29,240 nt of DNA from a virus, in the IMG/VR virus record IMGVR_UViG_3300044697_000027, positions 1-29,240 of that record. One strand, given 5' to 3'. Below are positions 21,417-29,091 of this stretch, in pieces. Position 1 is the first letter of the stretch, and every line of letters starts with the position of its first letter. The notes under the pieces were generated by a model, which was given only the letters and a program-made list of their open reading frames with translations, was not told where the DNA came from and did not search any database. A program made the position numbers and the translations under genes.

Positions 21417-24400
21417 ATTGTTCTTGCAGAATGGCCCCAAAAATCGAGCACGTCCAGAGGGAATTCTGCGCGTTTTCAGCCGGGAAGCTGATCTGGTATT
21501 GAAGACTTCGACAAACTGCGGGTTCCTGCGTCTGGGCCAGATAAAATCTCTGGCTGAGAATCGACGTTGACCGAGGCAACGTCGGCGGGTCTTCGATCCA
21601 TTCCGGAATGTTCTCGAAGCTGCCCGTAAAATAAGGGACGGCTTCATCAAGAATCACGCCCATTGATAGCGGGCTTCCAACTGCCGCGCTGTCGGTGGTG
21701 ATGAACGCCACTTCCGCGAGTTGTCCGGGATTCGCCAGAACGTGGCTCCCGACCGTGGCGAACCAAGTATAATTTTGCCCGTTATCCTGGAACTGCGTAA
21801 TGTTTCGGGCAAGAATAGGTCCAGTTGTCGGGCTTCCGATCAGAAGTTGATGAACGCCCGGAGACGTTTCAATCGACATCACGGCTTCGGCACCGCCTAC
21901 GATAGTCGCGAACGGAGAGATCGTCACGCCTTGTTCGGGGCTAGGAGTGACTCCGATTCTGTACCAGCCCGTCGTTCCGTCAGACAAGAACCAAGCCTTG
22001 TCCTCGCCCGAAGAATGCCAAGTAACGTAGGCGGTATTTGGATTCCACGGAGCAACCTGCAAGAGATTGCCGATATTGAATCCGGTTTCCGAAGGCCCGG
22101 AGGAAATATCCAAGGTGTTGAACGTTGAGTCCGATGCGAAGAATCCGACACTCGAACCAAAGACATCCAAAGCATTGTAGTTCAGAAGCCCGAGACCTTG
22201 AGCGTAAAGAACCGCAGGCGGGATCGCGCCGCCTGTATTCGATATCAGATAGATGTCTGAAACCGTAAAGATAAAGATTCCGACGATTGTAGGGACCAAT
22301 CGGGTGACCTTGGACGGAAGCTCCTGGAAGTTGTCGGGGCCCGTGCCTTCGAAGCCATTGCCTACGGGCGTGTCGGGACCCGAAGTGTAATACACGGTAT
22401 TCCCGATGCTGTAGAAAATCCGCTGAAGGTATTGCGCGAGGTTGATCGAGCCGAGCGCCGGAGGCGTGTTCTGCCCCGCAATCGGACCTTCGATTAGGTT
22501 GTTCAGGCCCGTATCCGGAGTGTCGTCGTAATACCCGTTTACAATATAATCGGGCAATGGAATCGTCCAGATCGCGTTCGTCGTGCCCGAGATCAGGAAC
22601 GGCGTCGTCAGCCCGTCCGTTGTCCGGAAAATGGCTACGTAATCCGCCTGCGGATCGATATTCGCCAGAGGCGGAAGTCCGCCCGTGATTTGAACGCCCG
22701 CAGCGCCAATAAAGTTCCCCGTGGCCGTGCTTGCAGGAGACGCATTCGAAACCGTGTCCGTGAGCGAGTTCACTAACGCGACGTAGTAAATATACCCGCC
22801 GTTAAATGCCGAAAGTGTTCCGGGCGGCGGCGCGGGGCCGGGGCCTTGGTTGATCCAGATCAAATTAGGGTTATCGAGCGTAAGCTGATTGACGCCCGTG
22901 GCGAATGTTGGGACGGTAGACCCGGTGATTCCGGCTCGGAACGGAGCTTCGGTGTTGTTGTTCGGGTCGGTGATCGTAGTATCGGGCAACGTATAGGTAA
23001 CGCCCGCCGCCCATACCGCGTCCGTGATCGGACCAAGGTTCGCCCAACTGAGCGGGCCAGGGCCGTTGCCGCCCGTGCTCAAAGTACCGCCCGTATTCAA
23101 AGTACTCATGCCAGCGTCGTTCATTTCCGACACCGTTGCGTAATTAGGCGCAAAAGATGTCGAGAAAGCGGGCCAATTCGGAGCGGTCGTGCCCGTTTCT
23201 GCGGGTCCCGGAACAGGAGTTTGCCCGTTGCAATACAACGCCAAAAATTGGGGGATCGATGTATCAGATTTAGCGAAATCAATTTCGAACGGGAAGTTCC
23301 CAGCCACGGGGAAATTGATTACGAAAGTATCCTGCGATGCGCCTGTGACGTTGTTTGCTCCCAAGACTGGATAGCCTTGAAGGGCCGTCAGGGTCGCGAC
23401 GGGCGCGGGACAGTTGGTTGGGCCCGAGATTCGGGCGGGCTGGCTTCCGCCCGAAGGTCCGATCCCCCAGAACATTCCGTCGTTGTGAAAAATCGTGAAG
23501 CTGTACTGCCCCGCAACAGGTACGGAAAACGTACCGAATACAACCATTGTGTAGTTGCCGGGTGTGGCGTGAATGTACGGGACCGTATAGCCCGTAATAT
23601 CTCCGGCAGCGGATAGCGTGGCCCACTGCAAAGGGTCGGTTATACTGGAAATCTGGCCGGGGTTAAATAAGACGCTGTTCCCGTTCGCCGTTGCGACCAA
23701 CCCGTAAGGAGCTACGCCGGGGTTGTTCGGGCCATCGACAGGATTTCGGAGTTCGCACGAGCCGTCGTACGTCCCTGAATTATGCGGATAGAAATTCGCC
23801 GTAACATAGACACCCAAAACTTCTTCAAACGTCGGGTATGGGTTGGGCTGGAGCTGGAATAGGCTGTTGGTGCCTGCGGCATTCGCGACGATCAGGTGAT
23901 CGACAGGAAATACCGTGCTCGGGCTCCACGTCGAATTACTCGAAAACGTGCTGGAAACGTTCAACCAAGTTACGCCGCCGTCCGTAACCGTGGTAGTACC
24001 CGCAGTCGGGTTGCTCGTGAAGGGATTCGCCCCGCCAGATTTTCCGGCAACAGTAACCTGCCAGATATTCGTTTGCCCGGCGAACTGAGTATCGATTACC
24101 GCGCCGACAAGCGAGAAAAACGTATCAGCTTTCCACGCGATGCCCGAAGTTCCGACCACAATATTCGGCGCAGTCGTGCCCGCAGCAATCCCGAAATTCT
24201 CCAGCGGACTTCCGCGATTGATCCAGACAGCCGTACCGTCAATCGTGATTCCGCCTTGGAAGTCGTTTCCGGCGTCGGGAACCTGCGTGTTCCAAACAGG
24301 CACGCTCGCGCCCGTAACGGGGATTCCGCCTTGGGCGTCCGTAACATTGCCCGTATCCGCCGCAGAAGCGTAATCCGCGTGGATGATATTCAGAAGATTG

Positions 24401-25191
24401 GCGGTCACGGTCGTGCCGACAGCCGTCAGCACGGTCCAAGTTACGCCGTTCAGCCAAGTCGCGACGCCCGCGTTCCAGATAACGTAATTATCGCCATCAG
24501 TAATGCCCGCAGTCGATCCAACGGTCAACGTCAGGGTGTTGGTGGCTTCGACATACGCAACGTTCGAAATCGTCGTGACTTCCGTAGCGTACAATTCTTC
24601 GAGGTTCCCGTTTGAGTCGATCAGGTACGTTGAAATAAACGGCGTAGAAGCTGCGGACAAAGTGACGGAATTCCCGATATTCGGGAGGCCCGCAGAACTC
24701 GCCGTGCGAGTAAAAAGACTCTGGACGAACTTCTGCTGCGTCTCGCCGTTTCCGAAGAACAATGTGTTGCCTACGGACTGGAAGAAAGTTTGCCCGGCAC
24801 CCGGAGGCTTCGCGTAAAGCAGCGTGTCCTGATTGTTCGAAATAATGTAAACGCCCGTAGCGGTATCCGCGAGGACTTCAATTGTCTCGCTCGTGGGCCC
24901 GAACATCCGGAAAGCGTAAAAGTAATCGACGCCCGTAAAAAGATTCGAGTTATAAACCGAGTTTCCGGGTCTGCGGGCAAGCGTCAGCTTCGGCGTGATC
25001 TCACAATTAGAACCGTCGATCAGTGCGTCCCCGCGTGTGCCCAAGTACCGTTCTTCGTAGGACGAACCTGCGGAGCGGAGCGGGCTGCGTTGCGTGCATA
25101 ATCCGCTGTAGTAGCGCGAAGTATAAAGAGGGGCGTACCTCGGGGCTTTATTTCCCGCTTGAGCGCCCGCTAATTGTAGGCTTCCTGCCAT
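21415..25191 (-). CDS. Large tail protein, nozzle-like, with PA14-like insert
   Basis: A 1258-residue, beta-rich protein. The opening (YAPLYTSRYYSGLCTQRSPL, then GDALIDGSNCEITPKLTLARRPG) and blocks such as QSVGNTLFFGNG recall podovirus nozzle (T7 gp12-like) proteins, which list a reference to per-surface values and form a propeller at the tail tip. Residues about 525-660 (GTFSVPVAGQYSFTIFHNDGMFWG; FPFEIDFAKSD) look like a PA14-type carbohydrate-binding sandwich. Residues about 214-282 repeat a module found in the 27089 gene, and three D/G-xxx-W-N-x-G motifs recur. A box copy lies inside in reverse sense. Role: virion tail; exact family not certain. Confidence 0.65.
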   Translation of the reverse strand: MAGSLQLAGAQAGNKAPRYAPLYTSRYYSGLCTQRSPLRSAGSSYEERYLGTRGDALIDGSNCEITPKLTLARRPGNSVYNSNLFTGVDYFYAFRMFGPTSETIEVLADTATGVYIISNNQDTLLYAKPPGAGQTFFQSVGNTLFFGNGETQQKFVQSLFTRTASSAGLPNIGNSVTLSAASTPFISTYLIDSNGNLEELYATEVTTISNVAYVEATNTLTLTVGSTAGITDGDNYVIWNAGVATWLNGVTWTVLTAVGTTVTANLLNIIHADYASAADTGNVTDAQGGIPVTGASVPVWNTQVPDAGNDFQGGITIDGTAVWINRGSPLENFGIAAGTTAPNIVVGTSGIAWKADTFFSLVGAVIDTQFAGQTNIWQVTVAGKSGGANPFTSNPTAGTTTVTDGGVTWLNVSSTFSSNSTWSPSTVFPVDHLIVANAAGTNSLFQLQPNPYPTFEEVLGVYVTANFYPHNSGTYDGSCELRNPVDGPNNPGVAPYGLVATANGNSVLFNPGQISSITDPLQWATLSAAGDITGYTVPYIHATPGNYTMVVFGTFSVPVAGQYSFTIFHNDGMFWGIGPSGGSQPARISGPTNCPAPVATLTALQGYPVLGANNVTGASQDTFVINFPVAGNFPFEIDFAKSDTSIPQFLALYCNGQTPVPGPAETGTTAPNWPAFSTSFAPNYATVSEMNDAGMSTLNTGGTLSTGGNGPGPLSWANLGPITDAVWAAGVTYTLPDTTITDPNNNTEAPFRAGITGSTVPTFATGVNQLTLDNPNLIWINQGPGPAPPPGTLSAFNGGYIYYVALVNSLTDTVSNASPASTATGNFIGAAGVQITGGLPPLANIDPQADYVAIFRTTDGLTTPFLISGTTNAIWTIPLPDYIVNGYYDDTPDTGLNNLIEGPIAGQNTPPALGSINLAQYLQRIFYSIGNTVYYTSGPDTPVGNGFEGTGPDNFQELPSKVTRLVPTIVGIFIFTVSDIYLISNTGGAIPPAVLYAQGLGLLNYNALDVFGSSVGFFASDSTFNTLDISSGPSETGFNIGNLLQVAPWNPNTAYVTWHSSGEDKAWFLSDGTTGWYRIGVTPSPEQGVTISPFATIVGGAEAVMSIETSPGVHQLLIGSPTTGPILARNITQFQDNGQNYTWFATVGSHVLANPGQLAEVAFITTDSAAVGSPLSMGVILDEAVPYFTGSFENIPEWIEDPPTLPRSTSILSQRFYLAQTQEPAVCRSLQYQISFPAENAQNSLWTCSIFGAILQEQ
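23519..23533 (+). repeat. 15-base dispersed box, copy 21, against transcription
   Basis: GGTACGGAAAACGTA on the + strand within the - strand nozzle-like gene; two mismatches. One of only two counter-oriented copies. Confidence 0.6.
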
Positions 25192-25194
25192 TTA

Positions 25195-25209
25195 TCCTTT
25201 TTCCGTACT
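25195..25209 (-). repeat. 15-base dispersed box, copy 22, forming a ribosome binding site
   Basis: AGTACGGAAAAAGGA on the - strand starts in the TAG stop of the upstream adaptor-like gene and supplies AAAGGA for the nozzle-like ATG at 25191; same variant as copy 16. Confidence 0.85.
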
Positions 25210-26107
25210 AAATGCCGCGATGTTGTTGGCCCGATTGAAGCGTCATTTGCCGCCCGATAGGATCGAGCGTGATCGCGTTGAAGTTGGCCAAAAAGATGTC
25301 AATTTCTGTGGCGGACAAACCTTCGGCGGCTCCGAGCAATGCGGCGATAAATCTCTGCCGAGTCGGGGCCCAACGGGAATCGTCGGCGAACTCGTACATC
25401 CAAGCCAGAAACCCGAGTTGATAAATATATCCAAGGTAGTCCGGCAGCGGGGCCCAAGTTTGGTTTAAGCTCGTGATTAGCGGTGCGCCCTGCTGCATGG
25501 TGATGGCCACAGGGTACGCCTTGTCTGGCACGGGCATCAGTCGGAACGTAACGCCCAAACTTCCGATCAGTTCCGCCGATATATTTTGCGGGCGGCTCTG
25601 CGCTGCGTCCAAGGCCAGATCGACCTTGTTGGAAATCTGGACCCACTTCAAACTTACAGGGTCTTGAACCGAGGCGTTCTCCAACCAACCGTAAAGATAG
25701 GAAGAAGATGCGTTTGGAATCGCTCCGACGTTCGTCCAAGTTACGGTGTTGTCGGTCGTCGTTCCGTTCAAAGTCCCGTTGAAACTCGGGATCGTACCGC
25801 CCGTAGTACCGCCCGTAGTTACTTTTTGAATGTTAGAAGCAGAGTCGATTACGAAACTGCCCGCAGCCAAGATTTGGTTCGCGGGCCACAAGTACAAAAG
25901 CAAATAATCCTGCTGGCCCGCCGTTGTCAAGAACCCCGTCACAACTCTGTTTTCGGGCCAGCGAAAAGGTCGCCCGAGGATAGTTTGGAGAACAGTGTTG
26001 GCGCTCGTGATCGCAGGCTCTTTGGGGCCGCCAATCGAGAGCTGACGATTGAAGCAGAATCTTTTGCTCCACTCGACACTGGATAAAATTGTTTTCGTTG
26101 ACGCCAT
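25208..26107 (-). CDS. Head-tail adaptor-like protein, first of a pair
   Basis: A 299-residue protein. The pattern ANTVLQTILGRPFRWPENR, then GQQDYLL near residue 66, an inserted beta module (NGTTTDNTVTWTNVG), and a helical C-terminal half with LPDYLGYIYQLGFLAWMYEFADD and RQRFIAALLGAAEGL fits the shape of podovirus adaptor (T7 gp11-like) proteins, which sit under the portal. The 27089 gene repeats the same ANxVLxxxL, W-N-R, QQDY and C-terminal helix pattern, so the two are probably paralogues. AGAGGGTGG precedes the ATG. It directly precedes the nozzle-like gene, as in T7. Confidence 0.6.
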   Translation of the reverse strand: MASTKTILSSVEWSKRFCFNRQLSIGGPKEPAITSANTVLQTILGRPFRWPENRVVTGFLTTAGQQDYLLLYLWPANQILAAGSFVIDSASNIQKVTTGGTTGGTIPSFNGTLNGTTTDNTVTWTNVGAIPNASSSYLYGWLENASVQDPVSLKWVQISNKVDLALDAAQSRPQNISAELIGSLGVTFRLMPVPDKAYPVAITMQQGAPLITSLNQTWAPLPDYLGYIYQLGFLAWMYEFADDSRWAPTRQRFIAALLGAAEGLSATEIDIFLANFNAITLDPIGRQMTLQSGQQHRGI

Positions 26108-26115
26108 CCACCCTC

Positions 26116-26144
26116 TTGACGGATACTTCGGAATTTGGTATGAT
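26116..26144 (+). promoter_or_regulatory. Sigma70-type promoter for the inserted HNH gene
   Basis: TTGACG at 26116-26121, 17-base spacer, TATGAT at 26139-26144. Expected transcription start near 26151, about two bases before the ATG. Confidence 0.75.
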
Positions 26145-26152
26145 TACTGATT

Positions 26153-27079
26153 ATGGATATTCAGGAATTGGAGAAAAAACTGTTATCGTTCGGAGGTAGC
26201 CGTGTTGTCACTCAGAACGGTGCTAACCAGCCCGAAACCGTGGATATTCTGTTCAATCGCGGGCGGGTGATGGAATATGCGCGGCTCGTGAAGAAGCCGG
26301 GGGAACACCACCGTTGCCACATGAATTCTTTGGACTTAGTCGTCCAAAAACCGTGGACTAGGGCGTATTGCACGGGATACGCTTTAACGCTGGAAGATGG
26401 AATATGGCGTCCGCACTCTTGGGTTTACTTAAAGAAAACCAAAACCATTTGGGAAACCACAACAGAAAGAATTCTTTATTATGGCGTTAAAGACTTTGAA
26501 GCTACCCGCATCTTCACGATTGAATGGGAAGCCAATATCAATCAACAACTCCGAGGAGCAAAAGATGCGGAAACGTGGAAGCCAATCGCGGGCTATGAGG
26601 AAATCTACGAAATCTCCGATAAGGGCAGCGTAAAAAGAATCAAACCCGAATATAATACCTACGTCGGGAAAATTCTAGCGGGCGGCTACGACACTGACGG
26701 CTACCATGTAGTTCTCTTGTACAAGAGCGGCAAACGTCGAATGTTCAAGGTTCATCGACTGGTAGCGGAGGCTTTTCTTCCCAATCCCGATAGCAAGCCG
26801 CAAGTCCACCATAAAAATTCCGTAAAGTTTGATAATCGGGCGGAGAATTTAGAATGGGTTACTTGGCCGGAACATGTAGAACATACGGTTGCTGACAACG
26901 CGTACAACCCTGCTAAAGGCTCGGATCACCACAACGCCAAGTTAAAGGAAAGCCAGATTCCAGAAATTCGGAAACTTTTAGCCGAAGGAAAATCCTGTAC
27001 AGATATCGCTCTGCTGTTCGCTGTCAATTCTGCTACAATTGGCGACATCAAAGACGGAAAAACTTGGAAACACGCTTAG
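26153..27079 (+). CDS. HNH homing-endonuclease fusion (unknown N-domain + NUMOD4 + HNH + HTH)
   Basis: A 308-residue protein on the + strand between two - strand paralogues. Residues 1 to about 125 form a separate domain with WRPHSWVYL, ETTTERILYYG and a Cys/His pair (HHRCH), known to me only as a general hypothetical pattern. From 141 the protein follows free-standing homing enzymes: WKPIAGYEEIYEISDKG (NUMOD4, 142-158), VHRLVAEAFLPNP and VHHKNSVKFDNRAENLEWVT (HNH_3 type, 200-237) and a C-terminal helix-turn-helix (270-305) for target binding. No ribosome binding site; leader about two bases. Low GCCCG content suggests recent arrival. Confidence 0.85.
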   Translation: MDIQELEKKLLSFGGSRVVTQNGANQPETVDILFNRGRVMEYARLVKKPGEHHRCHMNSLDLVVQKPWTRAYCTGYALTLEDGIWRPHSWVYLKKTKTIWETTTERILYYGVKDFEATRIFTIEWEANINQQLRGAKDAETWKPIAGYEEIYEISDKGSVKRIKPEYNTYVGKILAGGYDTDGYHVVLLYKSGKRRMFKVHRLVAEAFLPNPDSKPQVHHKNSVKFDNRAENLEWVTWPEHVEHTVADNAYNPAKGSDHHNAKLKESQIPEIRKLLAEGKSCTDIALLFAVNSATIGDIKDGKTWKHA

Positions 27080-27088
27080 TATATAAAA

Positions 27089-28393
27089 CTAGTAATACCA
27101 CGGCCAACCCGGATAGGGTGCCGCTGGCCCGAGCCAGATACTTCCCGCCCCCGTTTCCATGATCGGTTCGGAAGGGTAAAATCCAAAATTATTTTGTTCG
27201 CGATTCGCGAACTTAAACGAATCGTTCAGAGCTTTCAGCCACAGCGTCCATTCCTGCGAAAATCGCGAGCGAATCTTTGCATCCGGATTTCTCCGGTATG
27301 CCTGCGCCATGCAGCCATCGACGAAGGTTTGATAATAGTCGTCGGGCAAGACTCCGAGGCTTTGGGTCAACGTCGTGAACTGCGTGATCCGAAGTTGCCC
27401 GACACAGTTGATCGTCCAGACTTGCCCTTGTTCGGGCGGGATCGGATTCAGACGGATTGCTTGTCCGTTGGGATTGATCGCGGTCCAGACGCAGGTTCCA
27501 TCGATAACGGTCGTAGCTGCTGTATTCGGGCTAGTCAAGCTCGGGTAAGTCTGGTTGATATATCCGACGCCCGTATCGGCGGGGTTCGAGTAATTCGCGT
27601 GTGTAAATGCGGCGGTGAATCCCGTTTGATTCGGGCTAGTTCCGATCACGGACGCCACGGTAACAGATTGCCCGTTCAGAAAAGTCTCGGCGGTATTTTC
27701 GAGCAGCACACTCTGGCCGATTTGTACGGTATTAGGAACCGTTACGGTCAAGACGTTGCCCGTAATCGAAGTCGCTGTGATATTCAGCGCAAACGGATTA
27801 AACGTCCCGCAAGTTCCGTACGTCGTCAACGCCCACAAGCCGCCATTCGGGTCTTCGATTGCCGTTGAAGGATTCGAGGGTTGCGTCAGTACAGTTAACG
27901 GATTTATGTAGACCGCTCCGGGCCCTGGGTTGTTTTGTCCAGTCGGAGTCTGAAGTTCGGTATCGCCCCAAGTTCCGGTCTGCGCCAAGCTGTTCGGAAT
28001 CCAGCAGACCTTGCCCGGATATCCGCACTGTTGGTACGTTACGAGCAAGTCCTTGTGGCATTCAAGAGGAATTTTGGGCTTCGGTTGCGACGTATTCGAG
28101 AACTGAATTCCCCACGCGCTTTCGAGCCACGCGAGTTGCACCAAGCCCGGAATGAAATAATCCTGCTGCCAAGAAATCGTAGGAAACGGGGTAATGTTGA
28201 AACGATTCCATTTCCAATTCATCGGTTGCCCGTTTGCTCCGCCGAGCAACATCGCGGACAAGACCTGATTCGCGAGCTGAATCATCGGCTGCTGCGAAAA
28301 TCCGCCCGTAGCCAACGCAGGCGCGGTATCGCCGTTTGCCGAAACTATATCGGTGACATCTTGGAGCGTATAACTTGACGAGTTCACAGCCAT
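27089..28393 (-). CDS. Adaptor-like tail protein, second of a pair, with module insert
   Basis: A 434-residue protein. LANQVLSAMLLGGANGQPMNWKWNR and WQQDYFIPGL mirror the N-terminus of the 25208 gene; LPDDYYQTFVDGCMAQAYRR and RSRFSQEWTLWLKALNDSF mirror its C-terminal helices. Between them lie about 200 residues of beta modules, including a stretch at 209-281 shared with the nozzle-like protein and a DGTCVWTAINP motif. The C-terminal tail is Pro/Trp/Gly-rich (PAAPYPGWPWYY). Probably a tail tube or adaptor component; ends nine bases from the convergent HNH gene without a terminator-like hairpin. Confidence 0.6.
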   Translation of the reverse strand: MAVNSSSYTLQDVTDIVSANGDTAPALATGGFSQQPMIQLANQVLSAMLLGGANGQPMNWKWNRFNITPFPTISWQQDYFIPGLVQLAWLESAWGIQFSNTSQPKPKIPLECHKDLLVTYQQCGYPGKVCWIPNSLAQTGTWGDTELQTPTGQNNPGPGAVYINPLTVLTQPSNPSTAIEDPNGGLWALTTYGTCGTFNPFALNITATSITGNVLTVTVPNTVQIGQSVLLENTAETFLNGQSVTVASVIGTSPNQTGFTAAFTHANYSNPADTGVGYINQTYPSLTSPNTAATTVIDGTCVWTAINPNGQAIRLNPIPPEQGQVWTINCVGQLRITQFTTLTQSLGVLPDDYYQTFVDGCMAQAYRRNPDAKIRSRFSQEWTLWLKALNDSFKFANREQNNFGFYPSEPIMETGAGSIWLGPAAPYPGWPWYY

Positions 28394-28603
28394 TTATTGT
28401 CCGTTTCCCGTACTAGTTGACGCGGGCGTATTCGATTGGACCCAAGCATGCCCGCCAAGAAAACCCAAGACGGTGGTCGTGAACGCGACGAATGCGGCAT
28501 CAATCCCGTGAATATAATGAATAACCGAACCCACGACGAAGATGAACAATCCGATCCCTACGTGCCCGTCAGTATTCAGTTTTGTTAGAATTTTACTAAG
28601 CAT
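28394..28603 (-). CDS. Small two-pass membrane protein, holin-like
   Basis: A 69-residue protein with a short amphipathic start, hydrophobic segments at about 16-33 (GIGLFIFVVGSVIHYIHG) and 36-51 (AAFVAFTTTVLGFLGG), and a Ser/Thr tail ending STGNGQ, which is the box copy translated. The hairpin of two membrane helices and size fit class II holins, but the place inside the virion block is unusual. TAA is directly followed by the ATG of the 27089 gene. Confidence 0.6.
   Translation of the reverse strand: MLSKILTKLNTDGHVGIGLFIFVVGSVIHYIHGIDAAFVAFTTTVLGFLGGHAWVQSNTPASTSTGNGQ
28400..28414 (-). repeat. 15-base dispersed box, copy 23
   Basis: AGTACGGGAAACGGA (one mismatch) on the - strand in the last codons of the membrane protein gene. 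Confidence 0.75.
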
Positions 28604-28609
28604 AAGTCT

Positions 28610-29080
28610 TTACGCCAAAAGGTACGAATATTCTACCGTGACAAGCAGGCTACCGTTACCATTCGTCCAATCCGCCCCCGCAGGAAAACTACCGCTAGTG
28701 AACTGAGTAAGATATAGCCCAGCTCCGACAATGGAGCTGGCAGGGGCCGAATTGTTTACATTTGCTTGAACGTCAATTCCCGTAAACCACCCATCAAAAA
28801 ACCCGCCACGATTTGCCGCCTGATCCACGAATCCCGCTGCATTAAATAATGTTCCTGGATAGGCTGATAAAACCGTTCCGCTCCCCGTATACACAGTGAG
28901 AACGTCGTTTGCATTAACGGTAAACGGCGTCGCTCCCGCCACGTATTTGATGTATACCGAATTAAGATTAAAAAGATTCCCCCCCGTGCCTGCAACTAGT
29001 TGGAACGGGGCGGAATGCAACGTCAAAACATTGGCGGTCGGGACCGCGACAGCAACTATCGTATGAACAGGTGTTGGCAT
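28610..29080 (-). CDS. Virion surface/decoration-type protein
   Basis: A 156-residue, strand-rich protein (ANVLTLHSAPFQLVAGTGG; VYIKYVAGATPFTVNANDVLTVYTGSG) ending GSLLVTVEYSYLLA. Its C-terminal 35 residues closely match those of the gene cut by the window edge (GLYLxQ, FP, DWTxGxGSLL, VEYS), so the two are tandem paralogues. Composition fits a capsid decoration or fibre-associated protein. GGGGAACC precedes the ATG. It contains no GCCCG/CGGGC pentamer at all, in contrast to nearly every other gene here. Confidence 0.65.
   Translation of the reverse strand: MPTPVHTIVAVAVPTANVLTLHSAPFQLVAGTGGNLFNLNSVYIKYVAGATPFTVNANDVLTVYTGSGTVLSAYPGTLFNAAGFVDQAANRGGFFDGWFTGIDVQANVNNSAPASSIVGAGLYLTQFTSGSFPAGADWTNGNGSLLVTVEYSYLLA
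28719..28740. repeat. 8-bp perfect inverted repeat
   Basis: CCAGCTCC and GGAGCTGG around the six-base loop GACAAT, inside the 28610 gene. No T-run follows. The loop bases GACAA(T) are the same as in the hairpin at 6258. Confidence 0.6.
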
Positions 29081-29091
29081 GGTTCCCCTAG

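Noticed and set aside
22846-24615. Two long + strand open frames (256 and 239 codons) opposite the nozzle-like gene
   Set aside because: Arg-rich shadow frames of a clearly coding - strand; no promoter or ribosome binding site seen.
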